NCBI GenBank assembly: GCA_944333055.1
Contig: CALVKT010000007.1
Location: 1 to 64,000 of the forward strand
DNA: 64,000 nt
Reading direction: 5' to 3'
DNA from: an uncultured Clostridia bacterium
GTDB lineage: Bacteria > Bacillota > Clostridia > Christensenellales > Aristaeellaceae
Part shown: in pieces, positions 1-7,393 of the stretch
Numbering within the stretch: the stretch's first letter is position 1
How the letters are laid out: every line of letters begins with the position of its first letter
The notes under the pieces: generated by a model
What the model was told of the DNA's origin: nothing
Databases searched by the model: none
Seen by the model: only the letters and a program-made list of their open reading frames with translations
Position numbers and translations under genes: made by a program

Positions 1-126
1 ACGCCGCCGGACATGATCTCCCAGATCATGCTCGGCGTGCCCATGTATCTGCTCTACGAGGTCGGCGTGCTGGTTGCGCGCTTCACCAGGCCGCGCCAGC
101 ACGAGGAGACGCCTGCGGAAAGCTGA
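1..126 (+). CDS. tatC: TatC, Sec-independent translocase subunit (C-terminal fragment)
   Basis: Frame 1 is open from the left edge to a TGA at 124-126 and gives 41 residues. They begin TPPDMISQIMLGVPMYLLYE and continue through one hydrophobic segment into a charged tail. The TPPD-x-xSQ motif leading into the last transmembrane helix is the C-terminal signature of TatC, the multi-spanning receptor for twin-arginine substrates. The start and the first five helices lie outside the window. It converges on spoVAE and shares the hairpin terminator between them. Identification rests on a short but characteristic stretch. Confidence 0.8.
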   Translation, partial: TPPDMISQIMLGVPMYLLYEVGVLVARFTRPRQHEETPAES

Positions 127-138
127 ACGACATCAAAT

Positions 139-171
139 AAAGACCTGCTCCGTCGTCGGACAGGTCTTTTT
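139..171 (+). terminator. Rho-independent terminator between tatC and spoVAE
   Basis: An 8-bp stem AAGACCTG/CAGGTCTT at 140-147 and 161-168 is followed by T residues. It lies 14 bases after the tatC stop. The minus strand also reads a hairpin followed by TTTATTT, so it probably stops spoVAE transcription as well. Confidence 0.8.
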
Positions 172-179
172 GATGCCAT

Positions 180-557
180 TCAGTGCTTCATCTTCGGCTT
201 GAAGATCAGCGCGGCAAAGTAGCCGAAGAACACCGCCGCCGCAATGCCGCCCGCGCCCGCCACCACGCCGCCCGTGAACGCGCCGAGCAGGCCATCGGTT
301 TTCGCCGCTTCCATCGCCCCGTGCGCCAGCGTGTAGCCAAAGCCGGTCAGCGGCACCGTCGCACCGGCGCCCGCAAAGTCAATCAGCGGCTTGTAAAGCC
401 CCAGCGCGCCCAGTATGACGCCCACGGTCACGTAGCCCACCAGAATCCGCGCGCTGGTGAGCTGTGTCTTCATGATGAGAAGCTGGCCGATCGCGCAGAT
501 CGTCCCGCCCACGAAAAACGCCTTGACGTACATCAGCAGCGCATCCACGATCTCCAT
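180..557 (-). CDS. spoVAE: SpoVAE, stage V sporulation protein AE
   Basis: A 125-residue membrane protein with about four hydrophobic segments. It carries the GxxGATVPLTGFG region typical of SpoVAC/SpoVAEb-type proteins, which sit in the inner spore membrane and take part in Ca-dipicolinate movement. I place the start at the ATG at 557: the SD GGGAGG (inside the end of spoVAD) is 7 bases upstream, while the in-frame GTG at 563 lies one base from that SD. The ATG follows the spoVAD stop by 2 bases, indicating translational coupling. It ends in a lysine-rich tail just before the shared terminator. Confidence 0.92.
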   Translation of the reverse strand: MEIVDALLMYVKAFFVGGTICAIGQLLIMKTQLTSARILVGYVTVGVILGALGLYKPLIDFAGAGATVPLTGFGYTLAHGAMEAAKTDGLLGAFTGGVVAGAGGIAAAVFFGYFAALIFKPKMKH

Positions 558-559
558 CC

Positions 560-1588
560 TCACGCCTCCCTGTGTTCGAGCACGACGGCATGCGCCACGC
601 CCGGTATGCTCTCCCCCTGCATGCTCGACGTCGGGCTGAGCAGCGCGCCCGTCGCCAGAAAGAGCACGCGCCTGAGCTTGCCGCCGGCGAGCTGCGGCAG
701 GATGTGCGCGCAGAGCATGCTGGCCGCGCAGCCGCAGCCGCTGCCGCCGCAGTGCGTGTCCTGCTGCGGCCCGAAGATCTCGCAGCCGCAGTCAAAGAGC
801 TTTTCTTCCCGGACGGCGATGCCCTTCTGCGTGAGCAGCTCGATGAGCAGATCGCGGCCCAACCGCCCCAGATCGCCGGTGACGACGAGGTCGAAGTCCT
901 CAAACGTCCGACGCGTGTCCTGCAAATGCGCGGCGATCGTGTCGGCCGCCGCCGGGGCCATTGCCGCGCCCATGTTGTTCTGATCGGCGATGCCCAGGTC
1001 GATCACCTTGCCGCACGTCGTCTGCGCGACGGAGACCTGCGCATGCCGCGCCGCCGGACCCGCGCCCAGCATCACCGCGCCCGCGCCCGTGACCGTCCAC
1101 TGCGCCGTCGGCGTGCGCTGGTTGCCCAGCTCCAGCGGCGCGCGGTACTGGCGCTCCGCCGTGCAGAAGTGGCTGCACGTCGCGCAGATGAGCCGGTCGG
1201 CAAAGCCGCCGTCGGCGAGCATGCTGCCGATGGACAGCGATTCCGACATCGTCGAACACGCGCCGTAGAGCCCGTAGAACGGGATCTCCAGATTGCGCGC
1301 GGCGAAACCCGCCGAGATGATCTGGTTGAGCAGGTCGCCCGCCAGCAGCATCTGCACGTCGCTGAGCGCGCAGCCCGCATGCTGCGCGCAGCGCTTGACC
1401 GCCGTCTCCAGCAGGCTGCGCTCCGCCGCCTCAAAGGACTGCTCGCCGTTGAGCTCGTCGGGGATCACCACATCAAACTGCGCGCCATACGGGCCGTCCT
1501 GCTCCTTCTGCCCGGCCACGCTGGCCCACGCGAGGATGCCGGGCCTGCCCGGCAGCTCGACGGTTCGCGCGCCGATTCGCTTGCTCAT
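560..1588 (-). CDS. spoVAD: SpoVAD, dipicolinate-binding stage V sporulation protein
   Basis: 342 residues, the usual SpoVAD length. The protein has the thiolase-like fold of the family and near-invariant stretches seen in Bacillus SpoVAD: AGDLLNQ, the loop with GACST, VTGAGAV, MAPAAADTI and ATGALLSPT near the C terminus. In Bacillus, SpoVAD binds dipicolinic acid and is needed for its uptake into the forespore. It is not known to be an enzyme despite the fold. The stop overlaps the spoVAE ribosome-binding region. The normal upstream partner spoVAC is separated from it here by glmS. Confidence 0.95.
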   Translation of the reverse strand: MSKRIGARTVELPGRPGILAWASVAGQKEQDGPYGAQFDVVIPDELNGEQSFEAAERSLLETAVKRCAQHAGCALSDVQMLLAGDLLNQIISAGFAARNLEIPFYGLYGACSTMSESLSIGSMLADGGFADRLICATCSHFCTAERQYRAPLELGNQRTPTAQWTVTGAGAVMLGAGPAARHAQVSVAQTTCGKVIDLGIADQNNMGAAMAPAAADTIAAHLQDTRRTFEDFDLVVTGDLGRLGRDLLIELLTQKGIAVREEKLFDCGCEIFGPQQDTHCGGSGCGCAASMLCAHILPQLAGGKLRRVLFLATGALLSPTSSMQGESIPGVAHAVVLEHREA

Positions 1589-1976
1589 CGCCTCACACCC
1601 TGTCCTCTCGTTTGCCTCTAGAATCTGCCGAACCGGGTCAAACTATGCGCGGCAACGGCGGGAAGGGCCGTCGGGGCTTCGCACCGAACACATCCGATGA
1701 TTCTCCCCGGAATCCCCCTCGCTTCCCGGCGCACGCGCCGGGAGACGTTCTTTCGTTGCCCCGTCTTAAACCGCCGCGAAGCGAAAGAAAGATGACCTCA
1801 GCGTGCCGCCTCATCCCCCTGACAGAAACCTGAATAACACACCTCCCGGCGCACGCGCCGGGAGGCGTTCTTTCGATGCTCTGTCTTAAAACCGCCGCGA
1901 AGCGAAGAAGGGCGTCTGAGGGCTCCATCCCTCAGGCGGGATCTGGGGCCTGCGGCCCCGGCGTCCCCTCCCCGGC
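1589..1976. repeat. Gene-free spacer with two palindrome-headed direct repeats
   Basis: No credible coding sequence lies between spoVAD and glmS. The spacer carries two copies of a roughly 66-bp sequence at 1724-1789 and 1844-1909. Each starts with the palindrome CCCGGCGC-AC-GCGCCGGG and then shares GTTCTTTCG, GTCTTAAA and CCGCCGCGAAGCGAA with few mismatches. A further palindrome GGGGCC-TGC-GGCCCC lies at 1942-1956, just downstream of the glmS stop. They resemble intergenic palindromic repeat units. None has a clean T-run, so I do not call them terminators. Confidence 0.75.
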
Positions 1977-3860
1977 TCACTCCACGGTGACGCTCTTGGC
2001 CAGATTGCGCGGCTTGTCCACGTCCAGGCCCTTCGCACAGCTGATGTAATATGCCAGCAGCTGCAGCGGCACGACGGCCAGCGACGTGGCGAACAGCGCC
2101 TCCGTGCGCGGCACGTAGACGGTGAAGTTCACCGTATCCTCGATGGCGTATTGCCCGTACGTCGTCAGGCCGAAGAGATATGCGCCGCGGCTGCGCACCT
2201 CGGTCATGTTGGAGACGACCTTTTCAAAGAGCGCGGGCTGCGTCGCCACGCCGACCACCAGCACGCCGTCCTCGATCAGGCTGATCGTGCCGTGCTTGAG
2301 CTCGCCCGCCGCATACGCCTCCGAGTGGATGTAGCTGATCTCCTTGAGCTTGAGGCTGCCCTCCAGGCTGATCGCATAGTCGAGCCCGCGCCCGATGAAG
2401 AACACGTCCTTGCACGCCGCCATCTTGTTGGCAAACCACTGCACGCGCTCCTTGTCCGAGAGCGCGCGCTCGATCTTGTCGGGCAGGGCGAGCATCTCCT
2501 CGATGAGCTGCGCCTGGCGCACGCCGTCAATCGCGCCGCGCACGGCGGCCAGCTTGACCGCGACGAGATAGAGCGCGGCAAGCTGCGTGGAATACGCCTT
2601 CGTCGTCGCCACGGAGATCTCCGGCCCCGCCCATGTGTAGAGCACGGCATCCGCCTCGCGCGCAATCGACGAGCCGACGACGGTGACCACCGCCAGCGTG
2701 CGCACGCCGCGCGCCTTGCACAGGCGCAGCGCGGCCAGGCTGTCCGCCGTCTCGCCGCTCTGGCTGATGAGGATAACCAGCCCGCTCTCCTCCAGAATCG
2801 GGTCGCGATAGCGGAACTCGCTCGCCAGATCGACCTCGCAGGGCACGTGCGCGAGCTGTTCGATGACCACGCGCGCCGCACAGGCCACGTGATACGCCGA
2901 GCCGCAGCCGACCATGGTGATGCGCGAGACGCCGGCGAGCTCTTCGTCGGAGATGCCCGTCTCGCTCAGATCGATCCAGCGCCGGCCCTCGTCCTCCTTG
3001 ATGCGCGGGGAGAGCGTGTCGCGCACGGCGCGCGGTTGCTCGTGGATCTCCTTCATCATGAAGTGCTCGTAGCCGTCCTTCTCCGCCGCGGCAGCGTCCC
3101 ACTGGATCTCCACGACCGGCTTTTCGATCTCCTCGCAGTCGATGTTGTAGATGTGCAGCTCGTCCTTCGTCAGGCAGGCGATCTCGTCGTTGCCGATGTA
3201 GACCACGCTGCGCGTGAAGCCGAGCACGGCGGGCACGTCCGAGGCGATCATGTGGCCGTGCAGCTCGCCCGCGCAGCAGCCCACGATCAGCGGGCTGTCC
3301 TTGCGCGCGGCGTAGAGCACGCCCGGCTGATCGCCAAAGAGGATGCCCAGCGCATAGCTGCCCCGCACGCGGATCATCAGGTGATGGATCGCCAGCAGCG
3401 CGCGCTCGCGCGGGGCAAGGCCGCTCTGCGCGCCCTCCGCGTAATAGCTGTCCAGCAGCAGCGCGGCTGCCTCCGTGTCGGTCTGCGTCCTGAAGACGTA
3501 GCCCTTGCGCTGGAGCGACGTGCGAATCTCCTGATAGTTCTCGATGATGCCGTTGTGCACCACCGCCACGCGCTTGTCCTGAGAGCAGTGCGGATGCGCG
3601 TTGTTGGTGCTCGGCTCGCCGTGCGTCGCCCAGCGCGTATGCCCCACGCCGCAGCAGCCGCGTACCGCGTGGCCGGAGTCCGTCATCTCCATCAGGTTCT
3701 TGAGGCGGCCCTTGGCCTTGACCACCTCGATATGCGCGGCCGTCTCCTCGCGCACCGCGATGCCCGCGCTGTCATAGCCGCGGTACTCCAGCCGCGTAAG
3801 TCCTTCCAGCAAGATGGGCGCAGCCTGGCTGACGCCGACATATCCAACAATTCCGCACAC
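1977..3860 (-). CDS. glmS: GlmS, glutamine-fructose-6-phosphate aminotransferase (isomerizing)
   Basis: 627 residues. It makes glucosamine-6-phosphate from fructose-6-phosphate and glutamine, the entry to UDP-GlcNAc and peptidoglycan. The N-terminal glutamine amidotransferase domain must begin with the catalytic cysteine, so the start is the GTG at 3860, giving Met-CGIVGYVG. GGAGG lies 9 bases upstream. Two SIS sugar-isomerase domains follow (ISQSGETADS and the TTKAYSTQ segment), ending in the typical KSVTVE. The frame remains open for 37 codons upstream, but that would bury Cys1 and would begin inside the promoter. No glmS ribozyme core is evident in the roughly 105-base leader. Confidence 0.96.
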   Translation of the reverse strand: MCGIVGYVGVSQAAPILLEGLTRLEYRGYDSAGIAVREETAAHIEVVKAKGRLKNLMEMTDSGHAVRGCCGVGHTRWATHGEPSTNNAHPHCSQDKRVAVVHNGIIENYQEIRTSLQRKGYVFRTQTDTEAAALLLDSYYAEGAQSGLAPRERALLAIHHLMIRVRGSYALGILFGDQPGVLYAARKDSPLIVGCCAGELHGHMIASDVPAVLGFTRSVVYIGNDEIACLTKDELHIYNIDCEEIEKPVVEIQWDAAAAEKDGYEHFMMKEIHEQPRAVRDTLSPRIKEDEGRRWIDLSETGISDEELAGVSRITMVGCGSAYHVACAARVVIEQLAHVPCEVDLASEFRYRDPILEESGLVILISQSGETADSLAALRLCKARGVRTLAVVTVVGSSIAREADAVLYTWAGPEISVATTKAYSTQLAALYLVAVKLAAVRGAIDGVRQAQLIEEMLALPDKIERALSDKERVQWFANKMAACKDVFFIGRGLDYAISLEGSLKLKEISYIHSEAYAAGELKHGTISLIEDGVLVVGVATQPALFEKVVSNMTEVRSRGAYLFGLTTYGQYAIEDTVNFTVYVPRTEALFATSLAVVPLQLLAYYISCAKGLDVDKPRNLAKSVTVE

Positions 3861-3971
3861 AGCGCATCCTCCGTTCCATGTCCCGTTGCAAAGATCAGTA
3901 TATGCCGCCGTTTTCGCGCACATACAGGCGCGGAGCGGCTTCATTTGCATTACAAAAAGCAATCCTTGCAT

Positions 3972-4000
3972 ATCATAACAAATTACGGATGATCTGTCAA
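3972..4000 (-). promoter_or_regulatory. Sigma-A promoter of glmS
   Basis: On the minus strand TTGACA (3995-4000), a 17-bp spacer and TATGAT (3972-3977). Transcription would start near 3965, leaving a leader of about 105 bases before the GTG start. Confidence 0.85.
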
Positions 4001-4084
4001 TAAAATCGGCGTTTCCATGCCTTTTCTATTCATTTTTCCATTTTATTCCAGTGCGTTTTTCCATTCTCTTCCTCCTTCGGACAA

Positions 4085-4112
4085 CAAAAAAGCCGCCGGG
4101 AAACCGGCGGTT
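4085..4112 (-). terminator. Terminator of spoVAC
   Basis: Read on the minus strand, CCGCCGG-TTT-CCCGGCGG is followed by six T residues. It lies about 20 bases beyond the spoVAC stop and upstream of the glmS promoter, so spoVAC and glmS are separate transcripts. Confidence 0.88.
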
Positions 4113-4132
4113 CAAGCGCACGCGGCGCGCCC

Positions 4133-4594
4133 CTAGATCATCTCCATCGCATAGGCGATCAGCCCGACGATGATTGACGCGCTGATGCCGTAGACGAGCA
4201 CCGGCCCGGCCAGCGTGAAGAGCTTTGCGCCCACGCCCATGACGAGCCCCTCGCGCCGGAACTCCATCGCCGGGGCGACGACGCTGTTGGCAAAGCCCGT
4301 GATCGGCACGATGCTGCCCGCCCCGGCGTACTTGCCGATCCTGTCGTACACGCCGATGCCCGTGAGCAGCGCGGACAGAAAGATGAGCGTGATGCTCGTC
4401 CCCGTGGCGCAGGCCTGCGCGCCCCAGTGGAGTCCATAGCAAAAGACGTCGTTGATGCCCTGCCCCAGCATGCAGATGACGCCGCCGACCCAGAAGGCGC
4501 GAAACAGCCCCTGAGCGATGTCGCTCTTCGGCGAGAGGCGCGCCACGAGCTGCGCATAGCGCTGGCGCTCCTTCTGCCGCGCCTTACTCTGCAT
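4133..4594 (-). CDS. spoVAC: SpoVAC, stage V sporulation protein AC
   Basis: 153 residues, close to the family's usual 150. A basic N terminus is followed by several hydrophobic segments and the conserved AGAGSIVPITGFANS region. In Bacillus, SpoVAC is a mechanosensitive channel-like protein of the spore inner membrane used for dipicolinate release. The start is the ATG at 4594 with AGGGG 8 bases upstream; an open extension to 4690 is arginine-rich and is the wrong frame of the small upstream gene. It has its own terminator and is cut off from spoVAD and spoVAE by glmS. Confidence 0.93.
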   Translation of the reverse strand: MQSKARQKERQRYAQLVARLSPKSDIAQGLFRAFWVGGVICMLGQGINDVFCYGLHWGAQACATGTSITLIFLSALLTGIGVYDRIGKYAGAGSIVPITGFANSVVAPAMEFRREGLVMGVGAKLFTLAGPVLVYGISASIIVGLIAYAMEMI

Positions 4595-4721
4595 GTGCAG
4601 CGCCCCTTTCGTTGCGGATGCGCATGCCGTCCGGCGGCTTGCGCACGCGCGTCTCCCGGCAGCCCGGCCGCGCCACGGCCTCCAGCGCATAGGGAATCAG
4701 ATTGTGCCTCGCCTCGTTCAT
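4584..4721 (-). CDS. Small 45-residue protein coupled to spoVAC
   Basis: A short frame starting MNEARHNLIPYALEAVARPG and ending NERGAAHAE, stop TAA at 4584-4586. It overlaps the first codons of spoVAC by 11 bases in another frame. A GGAGG lies 8 bases before its ATG. The product is hydrophilic, arginine-rich and has one cysteine. I do not recognise the family. Strong SD spacing and stop-start overlap support translation and coupling with spoVAC. It lies downstream of the candidate forespore promoter, so it would be sporulation-expressed. It could instead be a leader whose only role is coupling. Confidence 0.55.
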   Translation of the reverse strand: MNEARHNLIPYALEAVARPGCRETRVRKPPDGMRIRNERGAAHAE

Positions 4722-4751
4722 GCGCATCGCCTCCGCATCCTTTGATGCGCT

Positions 4752-4781
4752 CAGGATGCGCGGCCCGGCGAAAAACTATGC
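4752..4781 (-). promoter_or_regulatory. Candidate forespore (sigma-G/F type) promoter of spoVAC
   Basis: On the minus strand GCATA (4777-4781), 18 bp, then CATCCTG (4752-4758). This fits the sigma-G pattern (-35 GHATR, -10 CATNMTA) except at the last base. It sits just after the PHP gene stop, and in Bacillus the spoVA operon is sigma-G dependent. Confidence 0.5.
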
Positions 4782-4791
4782 GCGCGTTTTG

Positions 4792-5667
4792 TCAACAGAC
4801 GCGAACCGGCGAGGAATACGCCGTGCGGCCCTGCGCATCGACGACCTCGGCGCGCACGTATGTCTCATGCGGCATGAGCGCACAGCTGGCCCGCGTGATG
4901 CCCGTGCCGTGGGTCACGCGTTCCTCGCTCCACACGCTGTCCGAGAAGAACACCACGCGGCTGGCCGGGGAGCAGACGACCTCCGCCTTGCCATTTTCGA
5001 CCGTCAGATGTACCTCAGGGCCCTGCGTCGCGTAAAAATCGCCGTCGCGCAGCGCCTGCATCACGGCCTCGTGCGTCTTTTCCCTGGCATGCACCATCAG
5101 ATAGCCCTTGTGCAGGTCGTCCTTGTAGGCGTGCGTGTCGTCCGCAGCCATGCACGGCAGCAGCACGCCCATCGACGCGAGCTGATCGACGAAGATGCCC
5201 GAATAGGGCCGCGCGTTAAACGGCAGATCGGACATGGCGTTGTAGATCTCCACGCCGGCAAGACCGGTCAGCTGCGCCGCCTGTTCCGGGCGATTGAGCG
5301 ACCACGCCGGATGCGCGAGGATCGCCAGGCCATCCGCGGCGCGGATGCCGTCGATGAGCGCCTGTGCGGTCAAGCCGTCGCGACGGCGTTCAATCTGCGG
5401 TGCGCGCGCCATGCCCACGCCGACGATGTGATAGATGCCCTCCTGCACGCGGCGGCCGATGTTGTATTCGCAGCCGGAGAGCAGCAGCATGCCGCCCGGC
5501 GTCTGTCCCCGTTCGGAGACCACCCAGTGATCCGTCACAGCGATGAAGTCATACCCGGCGCGCTCGTAGAGCGCAATCGCCTCGTCAAAGGACGCCTTGC
5601 CGTCGCTCCTGTCCGTATGGATGTGCAGGTTGCCCTTGAGCCAGACGCCGTCATGATCCTTTTGCAT
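4792..5667 (-). CDS. PHP-domain phosphoesterase family protein
   Basis: 291 residues from the second ATG at 5667, which has AGGGG 7 bases upstream; the first ATG at 5673 lies one base from that SD. The N terminus carries the PHP metal-binding signature LHIHTDRSDG, followed by VTDHW and later histidines (ILAHPAW, DDTHAY). The PHP superfamily includes histidinol phosphatase, 3',5'-nucleotide phosphatases and CehA-like hydrolases. The C-terminal 90 residues look like a beta-sandwich accessory region, as in CehA-type proteins. The substrate cannot be told from sequence. It has its own promoter and lies upstream of the spoVAC unit. Confidence 0.8.
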   Translation of the reverse strand: MQKDHDGVWLKGNLHIHTDRSDGKASFDEAIALYERAGYDFIAVTDHWVVSERGQTPGGMLLLSGCEYNIGRRVQEGIYHIVGVGMARAPQIERRRDGLTAQALIDGIRAADGLAILAHPAWSLNRPEQAAQLTGLAGVEIYNAMSDLPFNARPYSGIFVDQLASMGVLLPCMAADDTHAYKDDLHKGYLMVHAREKTHEAVMQALRDGDFYATQGPEVHLTVENGKAEVVCSPASRVVFFSDSVWSEERVTHGTGITRASCALMPHETYVRAEVVDAQGRTAYSSPVRVC

Positions 5668-5703
5668 ATGCATGCCCCTTTCTATCGTTCAAGTCGTGCT
5701 TAC

Positions 5704-5732
5704 AGTGTACATGAGCCGAAGAAAAAATGCAA
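5704..5732 (-). promoter_or_regulatory. Candidate promoter of the PHP gene
   Basis: Minus strand TTGCAT (5727-5732), 17 bp, TACACT (5704-5709). Four of six bases match consensus in each box. Confidence 0.5.
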
Positions 5733-5734
5733 AT

Positions 5735-5759
5735 AAAAAAACCCTCCCGGCGGGGAGGG
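5735..5759 (-). terminator. Terminator of rpsT
   Basis: Minus strand CCCTCCC-cgcc-GGGAGGG followed by seven T residues, just beyond the rpsT stop. Confidence 0.92.
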
Positions 5760-5766
5760 ACGGCAA

Positions 5767-6009
5767 TCACTCGGCCTTGGCCAGCACGCGCGCCATACGC
5801 GCCTTCTGACGGTTCGCAGCATTCTTAGAGATAACGCCCTTCGCGGCGGCCTTATCGACAGCAGCGGTGGCGGAGCTCAGCATTTCAGCAGTCGCCTGGG
5901 TATTGAACTTCTTGAGCGCGGTCTTGGTCGCAGACTTCACCATCTTGTTGCGGAGAGTCTTGTGCTCGGTCACGCTGACGCGCTTGATGGCAGACTTGAT
6001 GTTCGGCAT
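5767..6009 (-). CDS. rpsT: Ribosomal protein S20
   Basis: 80 residues, starting MPNIKSAIKRVSVTEHKTLR with the repeated Lys/Arg/Ala helical pattern of S20, a primary 16S rRNA-binding protein. The motif KNAANRQKARM near the end is typical. A near-perfect SD (GAGGAGGTG) precedes the ATG. It is monocistronic, with its own consensus-like promoter and strong terminator. S20 is often autoregulated at translation in bacteria, but I see no specific leader structure. Confidence 0.97.
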   Translation of the reverse strand: MPNIKSAIKRVSVTEHKTLRNKMVKSATKTALKKFNTQATAEMLSSATAAVDKAAAKGVISKNAANRQKARMARVLAKAE

Positions 6010-6053
6010 GGGAATTCACCTCCTCAGGTGTATTCAAATAATCAGCGTGGACT

Positions 6054-6082
6054 ATTGTATCACGTTTTTCCCGGAATTGCAA
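6054..6082 (-). promoter_or_regulatory. Promoter of rpsT
   Basis: Minus strand TTGCAA (6077-6082), 17 bp, TACAAT (6054-6059), about 45 bases before the start codon. Confidence 0.8.
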
Positions 6083-6119
6083 GTCGATTTCTCAACTTTT
6101 TGCAACTTCTGCGGAAGAT

Positions 6120-6911
6120 TTACGCGTACATGCGCTCCAATTCCTCATACTTTTCATGCGTGATGAGCGCATCCTGATCCGTGCCGGTCAGGTGCACCAC
6201 GTATGTCCAGCGGCCATACGGCGTGATGCTGTCGATCACGTTGAGGTTGATGATGTAGGACTTGTGGCAGCGAAAGAAGATCTTGGGGTCCAGCCGTTCG
6301 CCCACGTCGCCCAGCGTCTCGCTCGTCTCAAACCGGCGGCCACCCGTGGCATAGAGCACGGTCGCGCGGTTTTCGCGCTGCACGAGCAGGATGTCCGCCT
6401 GATTGATGAAGTTGACGCCCTCCTTGTGGTGGAGCATGATGCGCCCGCTGGACGCGCCGCGCGCCCGGATCGCTGCGCCCACGTCGCGCGTCGCCTGCGG
6501 CTGCACCGCCTGCGCGTCGCCGCGCTCGCGCGTGCCCTTGCCGACCACCTGCCGGATGCGCTCCAGCGTCTGCGTGACGCGCTCCATCTTGAAGGGCTTG
6601 ACCATGTAGTCAAACGCGTAGAGCTCAAACGCCTGCGCCATGTAGTCGTCGTGCGCCGTGGCGAAGATGATGATGATGTGCGGATCGAGATCCTGGATGG
6701 CCTTGGCACATTCCAGCCCCGTCATCCCCGGCATCTCCACGTCCAGGAAGCAGACGTGCGGCCTGTGCTCCTCCACGAGCGCGGGCACCTTGTCGCCGCT
6801 GTCCGCCTCCGCGCAGAGCGTGAAGCCCGCCGCCTTTTCGATCATCTTGCGCAGGATGAGGCGCATGCCCGCCTGATCGTCCGCAATCAGTACGCGAATC
6901 TCGTTATCCAT
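6120..6911 (-). CDS. LytTR-family response regulator
   Basis: 263 residues. The N-terminal receiver domain has the acidic pair (DD at 11-12), the phospho-acceptor aspartate in CFLDVEMPG and the conserved lysine in MVKPF. After a linker comes a LytTR DNA-binding domain containing RCHKSYIINL. Such proteins bind DNA as dimers after phosphorylation by a membrane histidine kinase. No kinase is encoded nearby, so the sensor is elsewhere or absent. Its start overlaps the upstream membrane-protein gene by 8 bases, making it the last gene of the nfeD-floA operon. GGAG lies 5 bases before the ATG. Confidence 0.92.
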   Translation of the reverse strand: MDNEIRVLIADDQAGMRLILRKMIEKAAGFTLCAEADSGDKVPALVEEHRPHVCFLDVEMPGMTGLECAKAIQDLDPHIIIIFATAHDDYMAQAFELYAFDYMVKPFKMERVTQTLERIRQVVGKGTRERGDAQAVQPQATRDVGAAIRARGASSGRIMLHHKEGVNFINQADILLVQRENRATVLYATGGRRFETSETLGDVGERLDPKIFFRCHKSYIINLNVIDSITPYGRWTYVVHLTGTDQDALITHEKYEELERMYA

Positions 6912-7365
6912 GGTATCTCCGTCCGTTCCTTCGCATCGCGGCGCGCTCGCACGGCCGCGTCAAAATCTCGCTCATCACCACGCCGCGCAGCATGTCCTGC
7001 GCGACCGGCGCGCCGCCCATCTGCGCTGCGGGCGCTCCCACGTCTTTCGCCTGCATCTGCGCATGCGCGTCGTCCCAGTTCTCAGCCGGATGGCAGGGTT
7101 CCTCGCCCTGCGCATGCCGGTCAGGCGGCGCGCCCTTCTCCGCCGCTGCGGCGGATGCGGGCGAAGGCGGCGGCCCGGACGGTGCATCGTCCGGCGCCAT
7201 CTCCTCCTGCTTGAACCACGTCACATCGGGGCCGCGCTTGCCGAAGACGGCTGTCTGCCCCCGCTGCTTTTTGGAACGGCCGCGCTTGCGATTCTTTTTC
7301 TTCTTGCCGAAGCAGCCTGCAATCACCAGATACAGCACCACAAGCAGCAACAGCTGGATACTCAT
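6904..7365 (-). CDS. Single-pass membrane protein of unknown function
   Basis: 153 residues. A short N-terminal hydrophobic segment (LLLLVVLYLVIAG) is followed by a strongly basic patch of Lys/Arg, then a Pro/Ala/Gly-rich low-complexity stretch. The conserved-looking C-terminal element is LRGVVMSEILTRP; a similar SEIL-x-P element ends many small Firmicutes membrane proteins. It lies between floA (28 bases) and the LytTR regulator (8-base overlap). In Bacillus the third gene of the yqeZ-yqfA-yqfB operon is a different small protein, so this one occupies that slot without being recognisably the same. Confidence 0.75.
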   Translation of the reverse strand: MSIQLLLLVVLYLVIAGCFGKKKKNRKRGRSKKQRGQTAVFGKRGPDVTWFKQEEMAPDDAPSGPPPSPASAAAAEKGAPPDRHAQGEEPCHPAENWDDAHAQMQAKDVGAPAAQMGGAPVAQDMLRGVVMSEILTRPCERAAMRRNGRRYHG

Positions 7366-7393
7366 GCGCGCCCTCCTTTCACCCGTTCAGCCG

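Noticed and set aside
3861..3965. Possible glmS ribozyme in the glmS leader
   Set aside because: The leader is only about 105 bases and I see no match to the conserved core or cleavage-site sequence.
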